Assembly: GCA_044464175.1 (NCBI GenBank)
Contig: JBIQLO010000050.1
Span: forward strand, 1 to 20,715
Direction of reading: 5' to 3'
Source: JBIQLO01 sp044464175
Lineage (GTDB): Bacteria > Planctomycetota > Phycisphaerae > Tepidisphaerales > Tepidisphaeraceae
Length of the DNA: 20,715 nt
Shown: positions 1-7,297 of the stretch, piece by piece
How positions within the stretch are numbered: the first letter of the stretch is position 1
Layout: every line of letters begins with the position of its first letter
Translations under genes and position numbers: made by a program
The notes under the pieces: model-generated
Database searches by the model: none
Told to the model about the DNA's origin: nothing
Seen by the model: only the letters and a program-made list of their open reading frames with translations

Positions 1-1734
1 GATGGGACGGTTGGCGGGGATCAGGTGCAGCGGCCAGGTGATGCAATCATGGACGGGCCCGAACCAGGAAAAATTCAGCGTGGCGGGAAACTGGACATAC
101 GCTTCCTGAAAATGCTTCCAGGCGTCCACCGCCTGGGACGCGTCGGCCGGCCAGTATAGACGGGCCAGTTGGTGCAGGAATTCCTCCTCGGAGGGGGGAA
201 ACGGCCCGAAACTCAGCTCCCCCGCCGCTTTGGTCATGCAGGACGGATAGTTGCCGAAATACCAGCACTGCATGACCGTGGAAACACCCAGCCGGTGGAG
301 CGCCTCGTATTTTTCGTAGAGATTGCCGGGAACGGGGACGTAGGCGGTGGTGGCGACTTCGTGGGAATTGGCAACCTGGAGCTTGGCGCCCATTCGCCCG
401 CTGCGACGATGGATTTCCTCGGCGCACTGGGCAAAGGGGCGACTGGGACCGACGAAGGCAAGGGAATAATCGTCGATCGGATGCGGATGGCCAAATTGCT
501 CGGCCGATCCGCCGGATTCGAAATTGAGTTGCACCGTCACCTCGGGCGGGGCGTGGGCGGCGATCTGGCGGATCATCTCCATCTTCTGCTCGGCCGTGCT
601 GTCGGGTGTCTGCTCAAACTGGGGCGTATAGAGCCAGGAGATCAACTCGGCCGAGGGGTTGACCCGGTGCATGCCGCGGGCCATGGCCGACCAGACCTCG
701 GCGAAGACCTCGCCGGGGTGGCGTTTGGAGCAGCGCGGGCAGTTGTTCTCAAAAAGCTGGCTCATCTCCGAATAGCAGTGGGTGGGGCGTTCGCCCAGTT
801 GAATGGCAATCAAGCCGCCCAGGTCAGGCACCGCACTGAAGAGGTTGAAGGTCGCCTCTTCCAGATATTCCTTCCCAAGATCACTGCTGGTGCAGAGGTT
901 GGTGTGGTGCGGGGCGGAATGACCGAGCAATTCGGGATGATCGTCGGTGGTTGACTTGGGAGAAAGGTATTCTGTTTCGCCAAAACCGGCCGGTTCAATG
1001 CAGAAGGGAAAGATTTTGATGCCGTATCGGGCGCACTGTTTGACCGTCTGCCGCAATTTGGCCAGCCGGCGGTCGGCATCGAGGCCGAAATTCGGGAAGA
1101 TGGTCGAGCGGCACAGGTCCCGGAATTTGATCGTCAGCCACAGGCCGTTGACGCCATCGTGCGCCAGGCGGTTGAGGTAGTGATCCGGATAATAATTCAC
1201 CTCATCGGCGAGTTCATCCCGCTTTTTGGGCGGGCGGTTGATCGGCCCGAAGAAGCAGCGGCTGATGCGCGTGCGGATGACCGGGTGGCGTTCGACATTG
1301 CCCAGCGGCAAAAATGCCCCGCCGGCACGCAGCATCTGGTCTTCAATATAAAAAATTCCCCGACGGATGCCTTCGGTATCGCCGGCCTCGATGAGGCAGC
1401 GATTGGTTTGGGTGCGGAGTCGGAAGGCCTCGGGAACGGGCATGGTGGCATGGCGGGTCTGGATGCGGTAGTCGCCCTCCAGGGGGATATTACCGGCTCG
1501 AAAAAATGCGCGCAGATCGTCATACGCGGTCTCCAGCAGGCGTTCCGCGTCCTTGAATTCCGCGGCGATGTGAATGCCACCGGCCAGAGATGTTTCGCCT
1601 TCTTTTGCCGGGCGCGGGGACCAGGCATGAACGGACCAGAGGGGGGATTGGAGGTCCTGGACGAAGCGCCAGGCGTTTTCGAATGGTTGCGGGGGTTCGG
1701 GGACAATTGCGGAGTGGCTTGGCGTGATGCCCAT
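1..1734 (-). CDS. Putative TIM-barrel glycoside-hydrolase-like protein, 3' end cut by window edge
   Basis: An uninterrupted minus-strand frame runs from an ATG at 1734 to the first base of the window, giving 578 codons with no stop, so the C-terminus is missing. A GGAG sits 9 bases before the ATG, which supports this start. There is no obvious signal peptide. The middle reads like a barrel hydrolase: YYPDHYLNRLAHDGVNGLWL, then RYGIKIFPFCIEPAGF, then GGLIAIQLGERPTHCYSE, followed by a NNCPRC motif and GMHRVNPSAELISWLY. This order (a bound-residue segment, CPxC, then a 'what was seen in the field' style helix-strand pair) resembles uncharacterised glycosidase-like proteins of Planctomycetota, Verrucomicrobiota and Bacteroidota, as far as I recall; the family name and substrate are not assignable by eye. 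It lies 101 bases downstream of argB on the same strand. The coding frame is certain, the function is not. Confidence 0.72.
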   Translation of the reverse strand, partial: MGITPSHSAIVPEPPQPFENAWRFVQDLQSPLWSVHAWSPRPAKEGETSLAGGIHIAAEFKDAERLLETAYDDLRAFFRAGNIPLEGDYRIQTRHATMPVPEAFRLRTQTNRCLIEAGDTEGIRRGIFYIEDQMLRAGGAFLPLGNVERHPVIRTRISRCFFGPINRPPKKRDELADEVNYYPDHYLNRLAHDGVNGLWLTIKFRDLCRSTIFPNFGLDADRRLAKLRQTVKQCARYGIKIFPFCIEPAGFGETEYLSPKSTTDDHPELLGHSAPHHTNLCTSSDLGKEYLEEATFNLFSAVPDLGGLIAIQLGERPTHCYSEMSQLFENNCPRCSKRHPGEVFAEVWSAMARGMHRVNPSAELISWLYTPQFEQTPDSTAEQKMEMIRQIAAHAPPEVTVQLNFESGGSAEQFGHPHPIDDYSLAFVGPSRPFAQCAEEIHRRSGRMGAKLQVANSHEVATTAYVPVPGNLYEKYEALHRLGVSTVMQCWYFGNYPSCMTKAAGELSFGPFPPSEEEFLHQLARLYWPADASQAVDAWKHFQEAYVQFPATLNFSWFGPVHDCITWPLHLIPANRPI

Positions 1735-1835
1735 TGTGCTGGTCTCCTTTCCGGGGAAAAGATTACCAACTCTCCTGAAATGATACAGGCGGGCGGAAAG
1801 TGAGGGAGGAACCGGCCAAGTCAATTACCCCGGAA

Positions 1836-2717
1836 TTAACCCAGGACCAGTTCGGTGCCGATGCCGGCCTCGGTGTAGATTTCCAGCATGAGGGAGTGGG
1901 GAATTCGCCCGTCAATAATATGGGCCTTGGTCACGCCTCCCTGGAGGGCGGTGACACAGGCTTCCACCTTAGGGAGCATGCCGCTGGAGATCGTGCCGTC
2001 ATCGACCATCGCCTGAACCTGGGAGAGGGTGAGGGAGGGGATGCGGCTTTGGGGGTCTTTGGGATCGGAGCGGATGCCGTGGGTGTCGGAGACGACGACC
2101 AGCTTTTCGGCCTTCATGGCGGCGGCCACCGCGCCGGCGGCAGTGTCGGCATTGACGTTTAGCCCGAGGCCGGCGGCGTCGCGGGCGATCGGGGCGATGC
2201 AGGGGATGGCGTCGGCCTGGACCAGAAGATGAAGGAGGCGGGCATTGACGGAGGTGATTTTGCCCACGCGTCCCAGGTCGATGCGGCGGCCGCCCTCTCC
2301 TTCCAGGTACATTTTTTCGGCGAAGAGGACGTTGCTGGAGAGGGAATGCAGCCCCTGGGCTTCGCATCCCTGGCTCTGGATGAAGGTGACGATGAAGCGG
2401 TTGATCTCCTTGCACAGAACCTGCTCGGCGATGGCCAGGACTCGCTCGTCGGTGTAGCGGCGTCCCTGGACCATCTGGGGGACCAGGCCGGCCTGCTCCA
2501 TCTTCTGATTGATCGCCTTGCCGCCGCCATGTACCAGCACCGGCTGCATACCGACATAGTTCATGAAGACAATGTCATTAAGGAGATTGCTTAGGGCGGC
2601 CTCATCGTCCATGATGGACCCCCCCACCTTCACGACCACCACCTTGTTGTGAAATCGACGGATGTAACCGAGGGCTTCCACGAGGGCCGAAGCTTTGTCA
2701 ATCGCCGTGTCAATCAT
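1836..2717 (-). CDS. argB: Acetylglutamate kinase
   Basis: The 293-residue protein phosphorylates N-acetyl-L-glutamate with ATP, the second step of arginine biosynthesis in the cytoplasm. Family motifs are in order: KVGGS at residues 30-34 (the nucleotide-phosphate lysine loop), LVHGGG at 61-66, GRRYTDERVL, then LNVNADTAAGAVAAAM, and a C-terminal ISSGMLPKVEAC with GGVTKAHIIDGR. The start at 2717 (MIDTAIDKAS) gives the usual family N-terminus; the frame stays open far upstream across the purU gene, but that part has no ArgB similarity. The extra N-terminal helix before the lysine loop is typical of hexameric, arginine-inhibited ArgB, so feedback inhibition is inferred. The Shine-Dalgarno is weak. 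A TATAAT lies upstream on the minus strand. No other arginine gene is visible nearby. Confidence 0.95.
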   Translation of the reverse strand: MIDTAIDKASALVEALGYIRRFHNKVVVVKVGGSIMDDEAALSNLLNDIVFMNYVGMQPVLVHGGGKAINQKMEQAGLVPQMVQGRRYTDERVLAIAEQVLCKEINRFIVTFIQSQGCEAQGLHSLSSNVLFAEKMYLEGEGGRRIDLGRVGKITSVNARLLHLLVQADAIPCIAPIARDAAGLGLNVNADTAAGAVAAAMKAEKLVVVSDTHGIRSDPKDPQSRIPSLTLSQVQAMVDDGTISSGMLPKVEACVTALQGGVTKAHIIDGRIPHSLMLEIYTEAGIGTELVLG

Positions 2718-2783
2718 GCCGGTTCGCTCTTGAAAAATTCCTGCTAATGCTGCGGCCGGCGGGTCACGGCGGCCATTGCGGCG

Positions 2784-2812
2784 ATTATACGAATTTCGCC
2801 GCTGATTGCACT
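2784..2812 (-). promoter_or_regulatory. Candidate argB promoter
   Basis: A perfect TATAAT reads on the minus strand at 2789-2784, 67 bases before the argB ATG. The -35 region at the normal distance is poor (GTGCAA or AGTGCA). This is a visual match to the sigma-70 -10 consensus only. Confidence 0.4.
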
Positions 2813-2827
2813 CCCTGGCCCGTCGCC

Positions 2828-2856
2828 TTTTCGGATGGGCGCGTCGGCGGTATACT
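2828..2856 (+). promoter_or_regulatory. Candidate purU promoter
   Basis: TATACT at 2851-2856 matches five of six -10 bases and lies 30 bases before the GTG start of purU. A weak TTTTCG sits 17 bases upstream. Together with the argB element it makes a compact divergent control region. Confidence 0.38.
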
Positions 2857-2885
2857 GTGCCTTTGCATTCCAGGAGGATAGTTTC

Positions 2886-3770
2886 GTGTCGCAACCGGTC
2901 ATGGCCGTCGTGAGTGTGCTGGGGAGGGATCAAAAAGGTGTTGTTGCGCAATTCGCCACCTATCTGGCCGAGCGCGGCATCAACATTGAGGACATCGAAC
3001 AACGGGTCGTCAGCGGCTTTTTCCTGATGGACATGCTGGTGGACCTGAAGGAGATGCGGGGGGAGTTGCCGGAGCTGATTTCGGCGTTGACGGAACTGGG
3101 GCGCAAGCTGGGGATGGAGACGCGGGTTCACCCGCGGGGCGAAGAACGGCTTCCCCGCATCGCCGTCCTGGTCGGGAAGGAGCCGCATTGCCTTCAACAG
3201 CTCATCAGCGATCACCGGGCCGGCAGAATCCGGGGCCAGATTGTCTGCGTCTTTTCCAACCACCCGGACCTGGAGGAGGTTGCCCGGGCGGCGGGGTTGG
3301 ATTTCAAGTGGAAGACGGCCGACGACATTCTCCAGCATTTCACCTGGCTTTCGCACGGGCTGCGGCAGTGCGAGCCGGACCTGATCGTGCTGGCCCGCTA
3401 TATGCGCATCCTGCCGCCGGACCTGGTGGGCTCCTTCCGCCACCGCGTCATCAACATCCATCCCTCGCTGCTGCCCCATTTTCCGGGCGCGGCCCCGTAC
3501 AAGCAGGCGTTTGACTCCGGAGTGCGGGTGCACGGCTGCACGGCCCATTTCGTCACCGAGCAACTGGATCAGGGGCCGGTCATTCTGCAGGATGTATTCC
3601 ACATCAACGTCGGGACCGACACACTGGCCGACGTGCGCGAAAAGGGATACGAACTGGAGGCCGGGACGCTCAGCCGCGCGGTTCAGCTATTTTTGAACGA
3701 TGAGCTGGTGGTGGTGGACGGGAAGGTGATTTTCAAGCCGGGCCTGAGCCAGTTCGGCGGCCATCAGTAG
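2886..3770 (+). CDS. purU: Formyltetrahydrofolate deformylase (ACT + formyltransferase)
   Basis: PurU hydrolyses 10-formyl-THF to formate and THF, balancing one-carbon pools. The protein has 294 residues. An N-terminal ACT domain (about residues 5-80, with LGRDQKGVVAQFATYLAERG) precedes a formyltransferase domain (about 92-285). Catalytic-type residues are visible: NIHPSLLP (Asn and His near residues 189-191) and the Asp in QLDQGPVI near 228. I chose the GTG at 2886 because GGAGG lies 8 bases upstream and the ACT domain begins right after; an in-frame ATG at 2835 would add 17 unrelated residues. Oddity: classical PurU has a HHSFLP-like loop, whereas here it is HPSLLP, as in glycinamide ribonucleotide transformylase PurN. 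The ACT domain still argues for PurU. Transcribed divergently from argB. Confidence 0.9.
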   Translation: MSQPVMAVVSVLGRDQKGVVAQFATYLAERGINIEDIEQRVVSGFFLMDMLVDLKEMRGELPELISALTELGRKLGMETRVHPRGEERLPRIAVLVGKEPHCLQQLISDHRAGRIRGQIVCVFSNHPDLEEVARAAGLDFKWKTADDILQHFTWLSHGLRQCEPDLIVLARYMRILPPDLVGSFRHRVINIHPSLLPHFPGAAPYKQAFDSGVRVHGCTAHFVTEQLDQGPVILQDVFHINVGTDTLADVREKGYELEAGTLSRAVQLFLNDELVVVDGKVIFKPGLSQFGGHQ

Positions 3771-3825
3771 GCCGTCTGGAGCGGCATTCCCGTATCGATA
3801 GGAGGGGCCGCGGCGCGGACCCCAT

Positions 3826-4620
3826 GTGCGCCTTATGATCCGCCCCGTTTGCAACGTCGCCGCCAGCCGCCAGCCGATCCTGCGGGAACTCGCCCTGGAC
3901 GCCCAGACGGTCTTTACCCACCCGGACATCCACACCTGGCGCAAGCTGCCCGACCGGGATAACGCCACCTTGGATGCGACCCTGAGCGACGGCCGACCGC
4001 TCCGGTTGCACATCAAGCGATACCCCCCCACCCGTCGGAAAACGCATCCGGCCGAGGAGGAGGCCCGCGGCATTCAACTGCTCAATCGGGCGGGGATCGC
4101 CACGGCGCCGCTGGTGGCGTGGGGGCACGATGAAATGGGGCGTTCCTTCCTCATCACGGAAGATTTGGCCGGACAGGACCCTTTGGACAAACTGATCGCC
4201 GGTGGGGTGGATTTTGAGGCGGTGCTGAACCCAACGGCCGATCTGGCGGCCCTGCTCCACGACAGCGGGCTGCATCATCGCGACTTGTACCTGTGCCACT
4301 TCTTCGCCCGCCGCGAAGACCCGGCGGCGGCGCCGGCGCTGATCGATGCGGCCCGCGTGCGACCGCTGCCGCGACTGCTGAGCGGGCGGTGGATCGTCAA
4401 GGACCTGGCGCAGTTCCGGTACAGCGGCCTGCAGTTGAAGATTCCCCCGCAGCGGCTGAATGCCTGGCTGGAACGATATGCGCAGCGCCGCAAGCTTAAA
4501 AATATTGAATCCCTGCGCCGGCGCATCCTCCGGAAAACCGCCCGCATTGGCCGGCACGATGCGCAACTGGTCCGCCGTCAGCCGGGGCGCAATATCTCCA
4601 TCCCCCGGAGCGATCACTAA
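3826..4620 (+). CDS. WaaP/Kdo-kinase-type lipopolysaccharide kinase
   Basis: This 264-residue protein looks like the small kinase-fold family (WaaP/RfaP, KdkA, InaA) that phosphorylates lipopolysaccharide core sugars at the inner face of the membrane. Visible elements: RLHIKRYPP (probable ATP-binding lysine), EEARGIQLLNRAGIATAP (helix C region), SFLITEDLAGQDPLDKLI (hinge), GLHHRDLYLCHFF (catalytic loop, HxDL) and ALIDAARVRP (in place of the DFG-type metal loop). The start is uncertain: GTG 3826 and ATG 3835 are both possible, and the nearest strong GGAGGGG (3801-3807) is rather far from either. The gene follows purU by 55 bases and its TAA overlaps the stop of the opposing gene by 4 bases. 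Substrate unknown. Confidence 0.8.
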   Translation: MRLMIRPVCNVAASRQPILRELALDAQTVFTHPDIHTWRKLPDRDNATLDATLSDGRPLRLHIKRYPPTRRKTHPAEEEARGIQLLNRAGIATAPLVAWGHDEMGRSFLITEDLAGQDPLDKLIAGGVDFEAVLNPTADLAALLHDSGLHHRDLYLCHFFARREDPAAAPALIDAARVRPLPRLLSGRWIVKDLAQFRYSGLQLKIPPQRLNAWLERYAQRRKLKNIESLRRRILRKTARIGRHDAQLVRRQPGRNISIPRSDH

Positions 4621-5183
4621 AAAGGCAACTTGCGCCGGAGCAGTTCGTCGGGATTCTGGCCGCCGATGTTGGTCAGGTCGATGTCCTGCAAATGCCATCC
4701 GTCGGCGGTCTGATTCCACTGAAACTGGCAATCGACCCGCGTCGGCTGGTACGAATCCGACTGGGCGAGCACCGTCAGGGCGACCGTGATGACCGTCTGC
4801 ACCTGCTGTACATCCGTGGAGATGATCGTCAGGGATGTGAGGTGATAGGCCTGGGCTCCGGTTTCGGCGGCGGGGACAATCTGGCTGGGACCGGCCAGAA
4901 TCCCATTGACGGTGGTATTGGGGTCCAGCAGGCGTGTCATGGCGGCCTTGTCCCCCTTCTCCACCGCGCTGACCAGCGCCCTGGCCTGGGTGACGCATTT
5001 CTCCTTCTGCGTCTGCACGAAGTAACTCACGAGGACCAGCAAAACGGCGACCAGAAACACCGCCACACCGCTGTTGCGCAGCCCATTTTTCTGGCGGGCA
5101 TTGCCGGAGACAAACAGTACGATGCCGGCCACCGCGATAATCACCGGGAGCCACCAGGGGGTATCAAATAGAAGGTCAGTCAT
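4617..5183 (-). CDS. Hypothetical membrane-anchored protein
   Basis: The 188-residue protein begins with two hydrophobic segments, about residues 11-25 (WLPVIIAVAGIVLFV) and 38-55 (SGVAVFLVAVLLVLVSYF), separated by a short basic linker. A roughly 130-residue soluble part follows, with KGDKAAMTRLLDPNTTV near 77-91 and a terminal strand CQFQWNQTADGWHLQDIDL. The hydrophilic part looks like an NTF2/SnoaL-type alpha+beta fold, as in many small anchored proteins, but I cannot name a family. It most likely faces outward as a small cone domain on a hairpin anchor; this is inference. Its stop overlaps the stop of the convergent kinase gene by 4 bases. No Shine-Dalgarno stands out. Confidence 0.7.
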   Translation of the reverse strand: MTDLLFDTPWWLPVIIAVAGIVLFVSGNARQKNGLRNSGVAVFLVAVLLVLVSYFVQTQKEKCVTQARALVSAVEKGDKAAMTRLLDPNTTVNGILAGPSQIVPAAETGAQAYHLTSLTIISTDVQQVQTVITVALTVLAQSDSYQPTRVDCQFQWNQTADGWHLQDIDLTNIGGQNPDELLRRKLPF

Positions 5184-5237
5184 GGATCAATGAGGGTGCG
5201 GGGTCCGGCCGAAAGGTTCGGCACTGAATCATAAATT

Positions 5238-5266
5238 TCAAGAAAGAGTTTTGCTACGTCCGATAA
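5238..5266 (+). promoter_or_regulatory. Candidate FliA (sigma-28) promoter ahead of maf
   Basis: TCAAGAAA at 5238-5245 and TCCGATAA at 5259-5266 resemble the flagellar sigma-28 boxes (TAAAGTTT or TCAAGTTT, and GCCGATAA). The spacing of 13 is one or two bases longer than usual. It lies 69 bases before maf, a gene expected to be co-regulated with flagellin. Confidence 0.42.
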
Positions 5267-5335
5267 TTTCAAAGAGGCAACACGCGGGCATTATAGGGCA
5301 ACGGGACCGGGAGGCCAGCGGGCGCGCAACAGGCG

Positions 5336-7297
5336 ATGAGCAGCGACACCGATTCATCCACTCGCTTCATTCTTCGGCCGGAATCGCATTATTTGCGCAA
5401 TATGGCCCTGTTGTGGGAGAGCGCGCCGGCGCTGGCCGAGCGCATCGAGGCGCTGGAGGAAGAGCCGTATCCGGTTGATGCTTCCAAGTCCTCCGACCCC
5501 ACGGTCGCGGTGGCGTGCGAGGATGGGCGGAAAATTTATCTCCACAGCCGGTTCAAGCCGGTGGAGGAGGGGCGGCGGCTGGCCGAATCCGTGCGGGTTG
5601 AGGGGCGTATCGCGTTCTTTGTGCAGGGATTCGGGCTGGGATATCACGTGGAGGCCCTGCTGGAGCGGATCAGCTCCGAGGCGATCGTATGCGTTTTCGA
5701 GCCGGATGTGCGGCTTTTGAAGACGGCGCTGTGGGAGCGCGACCTGACCCCCCTGCTCAAGGGCCGCCGGGTCCAATTCTTCGTCAATCCGGACAAGAGC
5801 GAGATCTTTTCCCGTCTGCAGCAGTACATGGTGATGCTGACGATGGGCTTTGAGGGGTTGATTCACGCCGCCAGCCTCAGCGTCGCCCCGAACTTCCATC
5901 AGCAGGTGCGCACCTGGCTGGAGGAATATGCAGCGTATTGCCGCACGAGCATCAATACGCTGATGACCAATGGCCGGCGAACGGCCCAGAACATCGCCCG
6001 CAATCTGGGATGGTATGTCGCCGCTCCCCCCATCGCCCGACTGAAGGATCGGTACAAGGGCCGGCCGGGCATCATCGTGTCGGCCGGACCGTCGCTGCGA
6101 AAGAACAAGCACCTGCTCAAGGGGCTGAGCGATCGCGCGGTGCTGGTTGCGGTCCAGACCACGCTTCAACCGCTGCTGGAGATGGGGATCGAGCCGCACT
6201 TTGTCACCTCTCTGGATTACCATGACATCTGCACGCGGTTTTTTGAGAAGCTGCCCCCGGGGCTGAAGACGGAATTGGTGGCCGAGCCGAAGGCGACCAG
6301 CCGGATTTTCCGGATGCACCCCGGCCCCCTCTCGCTCCTGGGCAATGAGTTCGCCGAGCAGCTGCTGCGGGAGATGAATCTGGGCAAGACGCAAATCCGC
6401 GCCGGGGCGACGGTGGCTCACCTGGCGTACTATCTGGCCGAGCATCTGGGGTGCGATCCGATCATCTTTGTCGGCCAGGACCTGGGGTTCAGCGACGGCT
6501 TGTGCTACGCGCCGGGCACGAGCTATGAGGATGTCTGGCGGCCGGAATTGGGGCGGTTCTGCACGATGGAAATGAAGCAGTGGGAGCACATTGTCCGCGA
6601 CCGGCGCATCCTGCGGCGCATCCTGGACGTTGAAGGGCGGCCGATGTACACGGAGGAGCGGCTTTACACCTATCTGCAGCAGTTCGAACGGGACTTTCTC
6701 AAGAGCGACCGGACCATCATCGACGCCACCGAGGGGGGCGCGCTCAAGCGGGGGGCGCATCCGATGCCCCTGAGCCAGGCGATCGAGCAATACTGCCCGC
6801 CGATTCAGGCGCCCGACCATCGGGAAAAGGACGCGCTGGCGCCCTCTTCCTCCGTCGATCATCCGGGATTGAGCTGGGAGCGGATTCCCGAAGCGCTGGG
6901 ATGCCTTGCCCGCCGGCGGGCCGAGGCGGCCCAGATCGAACAGATCAGCCACGAAACTTTGCCCCTGCTGGAGGAAATCCGCGACCATATCGAGGATCAG
7001 GCCCGGGTGAATCGGGTGATCGCGAAAGTGGATGCGCTGCGGACGCGGATGAACCAGTTCGGCCCCTGCTACGATCTGGTCCTGCAATTGACGCAATCCA
7101 GCGAACTGAGTCGGTTCCAGAAGGATCGCCGCATCTGCGCTGAGTCGCTGCAGGGGGTGGAGCGACAGCGCCGGCAGGTGCAGCGCGACATCGAGAACGT
7201 TCGCTCGGTGATGACGGCGGCCGGTCAATTCATGGAACTGATGGATGAGACCACGGCCCACATCGCCGCGCTGGCGGCGGAAATGGAGGGCGCATGA
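5336..7297 (+). CDS. maf: Motility accessory factor, nonulosonate flagellin glycosyltransferase
   Basis: The 653-residue protein belongs to the Maf/DUF115 family, which transfers CMP-activated nonulosonic acids (pseudaminic, legionaminic or sialic type) to flagellin Ser/Thr in the cytoplasm. A Maf N-terminal region (about 1-190, with FFVQGFGLGYHVEALL and IVCVFEPDVRLL) is followed by the sialyltransferase-like central domain: GRPGIIVSAGPSLRKN near 242-257, HFVTSLDYHD, then IIFVGQDLGFSDGLCYAPGT near 376-395. The last 150 residues are helical and charged. The Shine-Dalgarno is weak. The stop overlaps the next start as ATGA, so the two genes are translationally coupled. Context with neuA, neuB and neuC supports the role. 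No flagellin gene is in the window. Confidence 0.9.
   Translation: MSSDTDSSTRFILRPESHYLRNMALLWESAPALAERIEALEEEPYPVDASKSSDPTVAVACEDGRKIYLHSRFKPVEEGRRLAESVRVEGRIAFFVQGFGLGYHVEALLERISSEAIVCVFEPDVRLLKTALWERDLTPLLKGRRVQFFVNPDKSEIFSRLQQYMVMLTMGFEGLIHAASLSVAPNFHQQVRTWLEEYAAYCRTSINTLMTNGRRTAQNIARNLGWYVAAPPIARLKDRYKGRPGIIVSAGPSLRKNKHLLKGLSDRAVLVAVQTTLQPLLEMGIEPHFVTSLDYHDICTRFFEKLPPGLKTELVAEPKATSRIFRMHPGPLSLLGNEFAEQLLREMNLGKTQIRAGATVAHLAYYLAEHLGCDPIIFVGQDLGFSDGLCYAPGTSYEDVWRPELGRFCTMEMKQWEHIVRDRRILRRILDVEGRPMYTEERLYTYLQQFERDFLKSDRTIIDATEGGALKRGAHPMPLSQAIEQYCPPIQAPDHREKDALAPSSSVDHPGLSWERIPEALGCLARRRAEAAQIEQISHETLPLLEEIRDHIEDQARVNRVIAKVDALRTRMNQFGPCYDLVLQLTQSSELSRFQKDRRICAESLQGVERQRRQVQRDIENVRSVMTAAGQFMELMDETTAHIAALAAEMEGA

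Noticed and set aside
169..954. Plus-strand open frames in the first 2.2 kb
   Set aside because: They are antisense to the partial hydrolase gene and argB, with no similarity to any family.
2718..3602. Long minus-strand frame extending argB upstream across purU
   Set aside because: It has no family similarity, is antisense to a well-supported purU gene, and the ArgB family start lies at 2717.
5354..7261. Minus-strand open frame of about 635 codons opposite maf
   Set aside because: It mirrors the high-GC codon structure of maf and has no recognisable motifs.
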